Assembly (NCBI GenBank): GCA_018701105.1
Contig: JABIWD010000026.1
Location: 1 to 11,087 of the forward strand
Reading direction: 5' to 3'
DNA: 11,087 bases
Source of the DNA: Candidatus Uhrbacteria bacterium
GTDB lineage: Bacteria > Patescibacteriota > Patescibacteriia > UBA9934 > UBA11717
A program made the position numbers and the translations under genes. The notes beneath the pieces are model-generated. The model was not told where the DNA came from, searched no databases, and saw only the letters and a program-made list of their open reading frames with translations. Positions 7,261-11,087 of the stretch are shown here, piece by piece; positions within the stretch are counted from its first letter, which is position 1, and every line of letters starts with the position of its first letter.

Positions 7261-7269
7261 TGTGGATAA
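7261..7269 (-). promoter_or_regulatory. Perfect DnaA-box sequence upstream of HU
   Basis: TGTGGATAA on the plus strand is the exact reverse complement of the high-affinity DnaA box TTATCCACA. It stands alone, 63 bases before the HU start, in an intergenic region of 98 bases. It could be a regulatory site or a chance match. Confidence 0.4.
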
Positions 7270-7273
7270 AAAC

Positions 7274-7302
7274 TGGATTTATTTTCCTAATGGGGGTACA
7301 CT
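7274..7302 (+). promoter_or_regulatory. Weak candidate promoter of the HU gene
   Basis: TACACT (7297-7302) with TGGATT 17 bases upstream (7274-7279) is the best arrangement I find in the 98-base gap, giving a leader of about 22 bases. A TTGACA at 7231-7236, overlapping the LCP stop, has no good -10 partner. Transcription from the LCP gene is an alternative. Confidence 0.3.
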
Positions 7303-7332
7303 TTTCGCAAATTCATTAATGATTTTGATCAT

Positions 7333-7617
7333 ATGGCAAAAGGACTTACAAAGTCACAGTTGATGACACAGTTGGCAGAGGTTTGGGACATGCCCAAGAA
7401 GGACGCTATCGAGCAGTTCGAGAAGCTTATTGGAATGATCCAGACAGAAGTTAAGGAAAAGGGAGAGCTCATGCTCCCAGGACTCGGTAAGCTTGTTAAG
7501 CAGCACCGAAAGGCGCGAATGGGACGAAACCCAGCTACTGGAGAAGCTATCCAGATTCAGGCAAAGACAGTTGTGAAGTTCCGAGTGAACAAAGCAGCAA
7601 AAGAGGCAATCCTCTAG
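7333..7617 (+). CDS. hup: DNA-binding protein HU
   Basis: HU is a small dimeric histone-like protein that bends and compacts DNA and helps replication and repair. The 94 residues match the family length. MAKGLTKSQLMTQLAE forms the first helices of the dimer core. The LPGLGKL turn leads to the first strand, and GRNPATGEAIQIQ is the hallmark arm, with the proline that inserts into the DNA minor groove. VVKFRVNKAAKEAI ends the protein as usual. I cannot say whether it acts as a homodimer. ATG at 7333 is the family start; no SD precedes it. Arginine codons are largely CGA, as in the neighbouring 36-residue gene. A strong terminator follows. A perfect DnaA-box sequence lies upstream. Confidence 0.95.
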   Translation: MAKGLTKSQLMTQLAEVWDMPKKDAIEQFEKLIGMIQTEVKEKGELMLPGLGKLVKQHRKARMGRNPATGEAIQIQAKTVVKFRVNKAAKEAIL

Positions 7618-7624
7618 TCAAAAT

Positions 7625-7650
7625 AAAACACCGCCTTCGGGCGGTGTTTT
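7625..7650 (+). terminator. Terminator of the HU gene
   Basis: A perfect 11-base stem, AAAACACCGCC (7625-7635) and GGCGGTGTTTT (7640-7650), with the very stable TTCG tetraloop. The outer AAAACACC...GGTGTTTT frame is shared with the terminator at 3952-3986. The last T of the stem is also the T of the next extended -10 promoter. Confidence 0.92.
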
Positions 7651-7658
7651 GGTATACT
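7650..7658 (+). promoter_or_regulatory. Extended -10 promoter of the 103-residue gene, predicted leaderless
   Basis: TGGTATACT holds the -10 box TATACT (7653-7658) with TG extension. It ends eight bases before the ATG at 7667, the same gap as at mscL. The promoter overlaps the final base of the HU terminator. Confidence 0.7.
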
Positions 7659-7666
7659 GGTAAAAC

Positions 7667-7978
7667 ATGAAAACACACTTCGCAAAACCATTACCATTTA
7701 CGCCTGAATTTCTTTTGCGTAAAGCTGGGTACGCTCCGCATCATGATCGAAGAACAGGGAAGTCGAGTTATACTCGTAAAGTGACACGTGAGTTTTACCC
7801 AAGGTTTCACCTATACGTGATGGAAACAGATAAGGTTGTCACGTTCCATCTACACTTAGATCAAAAGAAACCGAGCTACGGCGGCACTAGCGCCCATGCT
7901 GGGGAATATGAAGGCACGGCAGTGGAAAACGAGATGGCACGTCTAAAACAGGCCCTACATAAGGCTGCTAGGGGTTGA
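7667..7978 (+). CDS. Conserved small protein of unknown function (CPR type)
   Basis: The 103-residue product is basic and rich in His, Lys and aromatic residues. Visible blocks are LPFTPEFLLRKAGYAPHHD (about 9-27), SYTRKVTREFYPRFHLYV (about 34-51), FHLHLDQKKPSY (about 60-71) and HAGEYEGTAVENEMARLK (about 77-94). I recall proteins with this order of motifs as common 'hypothetical' entries in Patescibacteria, but know no function. The clustered histidines (HLHLD, HAGEY) could bind a metal or nucleic acid; that is a guess. No membrane helix or signal is seen, so it should be cytoplasmic. The start is fixed by the leaderless promoter. The stop is followed within four bases by the next promoter. 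Confidence 0.8.
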   Translation: MKTHFAKPLPFTPEFLLRKAGYAPHHDRRTGKSSYTRKVTREFYPRFHLYVMETDKVVTFHLHLDQKKPSYGGTSAHAGEYEGTAVENEMARLKQALHKAARG

Positions 7979-7981
7979 TTG

Positions 7982-8010
7982 TTGACATATCTAGCGTTAT
8001 AGGCTATTAT
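7982..8010 (+). promoter_or_regulatory. Strong promoter upstream of the 36-residue gene
   Basis: TTGACA (7982-7987), a 17-base spacer and TATTAT (8005-8010) form a near-consensus promoter. Transcription from about 8017 would give a leader of about 65 bases before the ATG at 8082. A second possible -10 box, TATACT (8072-8077), lies four bases before that ATG and could give a leaderless transcript. The leader holds a weak GAGAT/ATCTC hairpin and no recognised RNA. Confidence 0.7.
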
Positions 8011-8081
8011 TCGGTCCATCAAGGGATTGAGATCGCAAACGTTCTTATCTCTGCAACTCATCTCTTTTATCTATACTATCT

Positions 8082-8192
8082 ATGTCAAAGAAGCGAAAAA
8101 ACCCATCAACTGGTGTTAAGTGCCCAAAGCTTAAGTCAGTTACACGAAAGACAAAGCGAGGCGTTATCAAAACTGGTAAGCATCGTATATAA
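8082..8192 (+). CDS. 36-residue, very basic small protein
   Basis: The frame starts MSKKRKNPSTGVKCPKLKSV, continues TRKTKRGVIKTG and ends KHRI before TAA. About 16 of 36 residues are Lys or Arg. It is flanked by a near-consensus promoter and a terminator eight bases after its stop, so a transcription unit exists that contains little else. Codon choice (AAG, CGA, GGT, ACT) matches the native HU gene, not the GC-rich cassettes. Composition suggests an RNA-binding or ribosome-associated protein. KTKRGxI recalls the small ribosomal protein bTHX, but the match is short and the tail differs, so I do not name it. One Cys (residue 14) is present. An alternative is that the transcript is a small RNA and the frame is chance. 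Confidence 0.6.
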   Translation: MSKKRKNPSTGVKCPKLKSVTRKTKRGVIKTGKHRI

Positions 8193-8199
8193 AGAAACT

Positions 8200-8228
8200 C
8201 CCGAGGCCAGTTGGCCTCGGGTTTTTTG
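8200..8228. terminator. Terminator shared by the 36-residue gene and cassette C2
   Basis: A perfect 9-base stem, CCCGAGGCC (8200-8208) and GGCCTCGGG (8213-8221), with an AGTT loop and six T residues on the plus strand. On the minus strand AGTTTCTTTAT follows, which is weaker but still T-rich. It ends two convergent genes. It is homologous to the terminator at 8853-8884. Confidence 0.85.
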
Positions 8229-8243
8229 TCGTCGTCGTTGCGG

Positions 8244-8780
8244 TCAGCGAGCCGATCGGATGATGGACACCACGACTAGCAGCGCACCAAGCACCATCGG
8301 GAACATCGCGATCGCGAATATCACGGGGGCGTCTTCTTGTCGAATATGGGCACTGTTCTGGTCGGTGATCCAGAGCAGCATGATCGACACGAAGATGAGA
8401 ACGAATCCTGACATGTAGAACCGCATCGTCACGGTGCCATCAGTGTCTCTGGCGGTCATCTTGTCGAGAGCCTGCCAAAGCCTCTTGAACGAGACCCGCG
8501 GCATCTCCACGATCGGATGACCGTGAGCGATGCGTCGCCGGACGATCCGCGTCACTCCGAGGACCGTCGGCACGAGGCCTGTCGCGATCATGATCACGGA
8601 GAGCCGTGTGGCATCGATCTCGTTGTTGAGGTAGTCGAGCCCGCACACGATCCCGGCCATGTAGAGCACCAGGATGCCGAACATGAGCATCAACGTTGTC
8701 GGCGGGTCGGTCTGTCCGGGCTTCTTGCTCGCAGTGGTGATCGTCTTCACGATCCTAGGAATACTGATAAGTGGTCCCAT
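8244..8780 (-). CDS. Cassette gene C2: four-helix membrane protein, function unknown
   Basis: The 178-residue product has four predicted membrane helices at about 29-50, 59-80, 121-139 and 152-174. The two helix pairs look like an internal repeat: both second helices carry a Pro-x-VLG motif (VPTVLGV near 70-76, FPMVLGA near 160-166) and both end in basic residues. The N-terminal segment ITTASKKPGQTDPPTTLM resembles the C3 protein's ITISRGKPGDEDSVTNWLM. No known family comes to mind. The start is fixed by a strong SD (GAAGGGGG). G+C is far above that of the native genes: 8521-8580 has 43 of 60. Arg codons include CGG and CGC. It has its own promoter and terminator. It is next to C3, same strand, but not in one operon. 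Confidence 0.75.
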   Translation of the reverse strand: MGPLISIPRIVKTITTASKKPGQTDPPTTLMLMFGILVLYMAGIVCGLDYLNNEIDATRLSVIMIATGLVPTVLGVTRIVRRRIAHGHPIVEMPRVSFKRLWQALDKMTARDTDGTVTMRFYMSGFVLIFVSIMLLWITDQNSAHIRQEDAPVIFAIAMFPMVLGALLVVVSIIRSAR

Positions 8781-8786
8781 CTTGTT

Positions 8787-8794
8787 CCCCCTTC
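8787..8794 (-). promoter_or_regulatory. Strong ribosome binding site of C2
   Basis: GAAGGGGG on the minus strand lies six bases before the ATG at 8780. The 17 bases ending in ATG agree with those of C3 at 15 positions. Confidence 0.75.
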
Positions 8795-8814
8795 AGGTCA
8801 CAGTGTTCGAGTGC

Positions 8815-8843
8815 TTTATAGCAATAACAAGGTACGCGGTCAA
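8815..8843 (-). promoter_or_regulatory. Promoter of C2
   Basis: On the minus strand TTGACC (8843-8838), a 17-base spacer and TATAAA (8820-8815) form a strong sigma-70-type promoter. The leader begins with GCACTC, related to GCACTT in C3 and ACACTT in C1. Confidence 0.8.
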
Positions 8844-8852
8844 TCCATCACA

Positions 8853-8884
8853 AATAAAACGCCCGAGGTCAGCCGACCCCGGGT
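8853..8884 (-). terminator. Terminator of cassette gene C3
   Basis: The stem is CCCGAGGTC (8862-8870) with GACCCCGGG (8875-8883) and an AGCC loop. One pair is an A-C mismatch in plus-strand RNA but a G-U pair in minus-strand RNA, and the minus strand continues CGTTTTATTT. Both points assign it to the minus-strand gene C3. Confidence 0.8.
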
Positions 8885-8908
8885 TTCTTGTTGTCGTGTG
8901 CTCCTGCG

Positions 8909-9172
8909 CTACTTGCCCAGGTACTCCTTCACGCATCTTGATTCTCTGCGCGCATCACGGACGCAGCCCAGTACGATCAAGGCGCCGCTCGTGAGGGCGG
9001 CGATCGCAACTTCCATGATCGTATCGTTGAAGACACCGCCCATGTCCGACAAGAACGCGACTCCAAAGGAGGCTGCGAGTCCACCGCCTCCGATCCACAT
9101 GAGCCAATTGGTCACAGAGTCCTCGTCTCCAGGCTTTCCGCGCGAAATCGTAATCCTATTCCAAAGGTTCAT
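8909..9172 (-). CDS. Cassette gene C3: small two-helix membrane protein, function unknown
   Basis: The 87-residue product has a polar N-terminus with RGKPGDEDSVTNWLM, two predicted membrane helices (about 22-42 and 51-71) and a basic tail, VRDARRESRCVKEYLGK. Helix 1 is glycine-rich (WIGGGGLAASFG) and helix 2 ends IVLGCVRDARR, which aligns with VLGVTRIVRRR of C2. C3 therefore looks like a single copy of the two-helix module that C2 carries twice. The start is set by a near-perfect SD (GGAAGGAGG). G+C is high (40 of 60 in 8941-9000). It has its own promoter, which overlaps the murD terminator, and its own terminator. A small toxin, holin-like protein or membrane regulator are possible, but nothing seen decides this. 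Confidence 0.75.
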   Translation of the reverse strand: MNLWNRITISRGKPGDEDSVTNWLMWIGGGGLAASFGVAFLSDMGGVFNDTIMEVAIAALTSGALIVLGCVRDARRESRCVKEYLGK

Positions 9173-9178
9173 CTTGTA

Positions 9179-9187
9179 CCTCCTTCC
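9179..9187 (-). promoter_or_regulatory. Near-perfect SD site of C3
   Basis: GGAAGGAGG on the minus strand lies six bases before the ATG at 9172 and matches the anti-SD core almost fully. No native gene in the window has such a site. Confidence 0.8.
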
Positions 9188-9208
9188 AAGGTAGAAGTGC
9201 TTATAACG

Positions 9209-9237
9209 TTGATATCAAAAAACAGCACTGATGTCAA
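9209..9237 (-). promoter_or_regulatory. Promoter of C3, overlapping the murD terminator
   Basis: On the minus strand TTGACA (9237-9232), a 17-base spacer and TATCAA (9214-9209) with a TGA extension form the best-spaced promoter. A TATAAG at 9205-9200 matches the C2 -10 box in position but has no -35 box at a normal distance. The TTGACA is the loop of the murD terminator and overlaps the murD stop codon. Confidence 0.6.
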
Positions 9238-9246
9238 TGCTGTTTT
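9215..9246 (-). terminator. Terminator of the murL-murD operon
   Basis: On the minus strand AAAACAGCA (9246-9238) pairs with TGCTGTTTT (9227-9219) around a 10-base loop and is followed by more T residues. The left arm lies inside the last murD codons. Confidence 0.8.
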
Positions 9247-10565
9247 ACTAACTCTTGAAATTCGTCGCCTTGCTCTTTGAAGCTCTTGTGCGTGTCGTAA
9301 CTCGGAGCTGCAGACGACAGGAGACTGATTGAGCCTTTCGGGGCGTGTTCAAAGCAGGCTGCTACTGCGGACTTCATTGTGTCGGCTTTGACGATCTTAC
9401 CTGTGAAGTTTGCAGAGTTGAGTGCGGACTCGATCTTCTGTCGTGCACCAGGTAACAGGATTGCCGAGCTTACCTTGGATTCCGCGATCACTAGTGCGAG
9501 TTCTCCGTAGTCGTAGCCTCTATCCTCGCCACCAAGTATGATCGCACCGATCGGCTCATTAAAGGATCGTATCGCCGCTATCGTGGACTCGGGTGTTGTC
9601 GAGATCGCGTCGTCATAGAACGAGATACCGTGGTTGATCACGACCGCTTCGAGCCTGTGGGGTAGTCCCGTGAAGCGAGACACGGTCTCTTCTACGTGTG
9701 AGTAGGGGATTTGGAGCATCTTTGCGACTGCGAGTACGAGTAGAACGTTCTCCTTGTTGTGATCGCCTAGTAATTTGATCGAGCTTCCTTTCATCGCGAG
9801 ATTGGCTCCATCGTAAAGATCACCGTCCTGAACATGAAGACCCTTCTCTTGATTTACAGGAATACGGAACGCTGACGAATGATCGGCAATGAGCAGGGCG
9901 TTGTCGTTTGCAGAGTTGAATACGAGCAGATCGTCCTTAGTCTGTCGTCGTGTGATGTTTGCCTTTGCCGCAGCGTAAGTTTCAAAATCTCCGTGCCAGT
10001 TCATGTGGTCTGGGAAGATTCCCAGGAGTACCGCGATATCGGGTCTCTCGTTGAAGTCCTCAAGCATGTAGCTCGACAGCTCGTAAACGATCCAACTTGA
10101 GTCTGTAATTTGATCAAAAATGTCCCAGTCCTGGTTATCGATGTTGCCAACTAGGAACGCTTCCTTTCCTGTGTCACGCAAAACCTCGTACATCAACGAG
10201 CTTACGGTGGACTTTCCTTTTGTTCCTGTGATTCCGATGATCTTGGCCTTAGTCTGAGATCGTACAGTTGCGAAAAAGATCTCCGTTGCTGTTATAACGC
10301 GGCTCTCCTCAGCCTCGAGCTCGGGCCAGTACCGCACACCAGGGGAACGAACGATCACATCGAATCCTCCGAGCTTCTCAAGATAGTCGGGACCGAGCCT
10401 AGACTCAACGTTAGGATCGTTTGGGATGTTGGCTTTGAGATTTGCATCTGCAATCGTGATGTTGAGTGTTGGATGAACTTTGCGGATAGCATGAAAGAAT
10501 GAGCGATTGGTCGCTTCGAATCCGATCATGATTATCTTTTTGTCGCCTAGGTCCTCCAAGGTCAT
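9234..10565 (-). CDS. murD: UDP-N-acetylmuramoyl-L-alanine--glutamate ligase, probably the L-glutamate form (MurD2)
   Basis: This Mur ligase adds glutamate to UDP-MurNAc-L-Ala in the cytoplasm, using ATP. The 443 residues fit the family. Visible are the P-loop GTKGKST (about 114-120), YELSS (about 161-165), the central PDHMNWHG and AAAKANI with the lysine that is carbamylated in MurD, GDHNKEN (about 267-273), PHRLE, and a C-terminal domain ending LLSSAAPSYDTHKSF. Residues that bind glutamate in E. coli MurD differ. The DSKATN segment is DAISTT here, and the lysine of GGDGKS is Arg in GGEDRGYDY; Ser and Phe of the C-terminal site are kept. With murL beside it, this points to the MurD2 type, which uses L-glutamate. 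ATG at 10565 is chosen (one base after the murL stop) over an in-frame TTG at 10583. Confidence 0.9.
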   Translation of the reverse strand: MTLEDLGDKKIIMIGFEATNRSFFHAIRKVHPTLNITIADANLKANIPNDPNVESRLGPDYLEKLGGFDVIVRSPGVRYWPELEAEESRVITATEIFFATVRSQTKAKIIGITGTKGKSTVSSLMYEVLRDTGKEAFLVGNIDNQDWDIFDQITDSSWIVYELSSYMLEDFNERPDIAVLLGIFPDHMNWHGDFETYAAAKANITRRQTKDDLLVFNSANDNALLIADHSSAFRIPVNQEKGLHVQDGDLYDGANLAMKGSSIKLLGDHNKENVLLVLAVAKMLQIPYSHVEETVSRFTGLPHRLEAVVINHGISFYDDAISTTPESTIAAIRSFNEPIGAIILGGEDRGYDYGELALVIAESKVSSAILLPGARQKIESALNSANFTGKIVKADTMKSAVAACFEHAPKGSISLLSSAAPSYDTHKSFKEQGDEFQELVKQH

Positions 10566-10566
10566 A

Positions 10567-11087
10567 CTAAAGCTCGTATTCAAGATTTGTTCGGTAATCT
10601 TTTGGAATAGCGTTGTCTCGGCTCACGACCAACAGGTCGCTGATGATTTTGTCGCGGTCTTCCATCGATCCTAGAGTATCGCGTACCTCTCCAACAAACA
10701 TCTGCATTGCAACCGTATCGTTTGCGTCTCCTCGGCGGTATGCGAGCTCAAACGCTGCTGCAACCTCACTCGCCTCACCAACGCACTCAAATGGCTTGTT
10801 TCCAGAACATCCTAGAAGTTCCTTGAACAGCTCAATCTGGGTTTCGTCTTCAAACATGTCATGTCCAACAATCTTCACAACCTCGTCGTGCTCGAGCCAT
10901 GCTGACAGAAGCACAAAGATAAACGCACACTTAGCACAGTCACCACACCAGTAAGTCTTCCTACCTGATGCAATGGCGGCCTGAGTGAAGTTGCGGTTAC
11001 AGCTTGAGAAAATAGGGAAGTACTGAGGAAGCTTTGCGAATAGTTTGATTATGTGGAACTCGCTCAATGGTCGCAGAATACTAAATA
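10567..11087 (-). CDS. murL: UDP-MurNAc-L-Ala-L-Glu epimerase MurL, C-terminal part (5' end outside window)
   Basis: MurL inverts the terminal L-glutamate of UDP-MurNAc-L-Ala-L-Glu to D-glutamate. Together with MurD2 it replaces the usual glutamate racemase and D-Glu-adding MurD route, as known from Xanthomonas. About 173 C-terminal residues are present, and the frame is open to the window edge, so an apparent TTG start at 11067 is not the true one. Motifs are RPLSEFHIIKLFAKLP, FSSCNRNF and WCGDCAKCAFIF, a cysteine cluster I associate with the MurL C-terminal domain. The tail is helical and ends YRTNLEYEL. The TAG stop lies one base before the murD ATG, so the two should be cotranslated. The assignment rests on motif memory and on the murD neighbour. 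Confidence 0.8.
   Translation of the reverse strand, partial: FSILRPLSEFHIIKLFAKLPQYFPIFSSCNRNFTQAAIASGRKTYWCGDCAKCAFIFVLLSAWLEHDEVVKIVGHDMFEDETQIELFKELLGCSGNKPFECVGEASEVAAAFELAYRRGDANDTVAMQMFVGEVRDTLGSMEDRDKIISDLLVVSRDNAIPKDYRTNLEYEL

Noticed and set aside
8017..8081. Possible tRNA or riboswitch in the leader of the 36-residue gene
   Set aside because: I find no cloverleaf, no T-arm consensus and only a weak five-base hairpin.
7975..8418. Plus-strand open frame of 147 codons
   Set aside because: It covers a promoter and a perfect terminator, then continues antisense to C2. The 36-codon frame inside it fits the transcription signals better.
8517..9194. Plus-strand open frame of 225 codons across C2 and C3
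   Set aside because: It runs antisense through both GC-rich genes and their terminator. The peptide is rich in His, Arg, Pro and Ser as expected for a shadow frame, and it has no SD or promoter.
9200..9231. TATAAG as the -10 box of C3 in place of TATCAA
   Set aside because: It aligns with the C2 -10 box by position, but the nearest TTGACA is 26 bases away. It is kept only as an alternative.
1..11087. CRISPR array, integrase, transposase or tandem repeats
   Set aside because: No regularly spaced repeats and no recombinase or transposase motifs were seen on either strand, so any mobility of the cassettes would need help from elsewhere.

Overview
The window looks like a chromosomal segment of a small-genome bacterium, most likely of the Candidate Phyla Radiation (Patescibacteria). 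This is an inference. It rests on the compact layout, native genes without Shine-Dalgarno (SD) sites, several promoters placed so close to the start codon that the mRNA should be leaderless, a lone RND pump with no adaptor gene, a MurL/MurD pair typical of the L-glutamate peptidoglycan route, and a short conserved protein I associate with that radiation. TGA is used as an ordinary stop codon, so the genetic code is standard here.

Layout from left to right. The tail of a LysM-like protein and a small helical protein form an operon closed by a terminator (1-621). A large RND transporter has its own promoter (630-3947) and converges on an iron-type superoxide dismutase over a two-way terminator. 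A 92-base imperfect inverted repeat separates sodB from mscL-rlmH (4751-5544). A GC-rich minus-strand gene (C1, 5631-5903) follows, then an LCP-family cell-wall protein (6029-7234), the histone-like protein HU (7333-7617), a 103-residue protein of unknown function (7667-7978) and a 36-residue basic protein (8082-8192). Two more GC-rich minus-strand genes follow, C2 (8244-8780) and C3 (8909-9172). The right end is the murL-murD operon on the minus strand (9234-11087, murL cut by the window edge).

The native genes serve the cell envelope (RND, MscL, LCP, MurL, MurD), oxidative defence (SodB), ribosome maturation (RlmH) and nucleoid structure (HU).

The most unusual feature is the set of three GC-rich genes, C1, C2 and C3. 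Each is a self-contained unit with a TTGAC(A/C) -35 box, a 17-base spacer, a conserved short leader, a strong SD site and a GC-rich terminator. All are on the minus strand, sitting among native genes that show none of these traits. C2 and C3 also share homologous terminators with a compensatory base-pair change, and related two-helix membrane modules. They look like members of a dispersed family of expression cassettes of unknown function.
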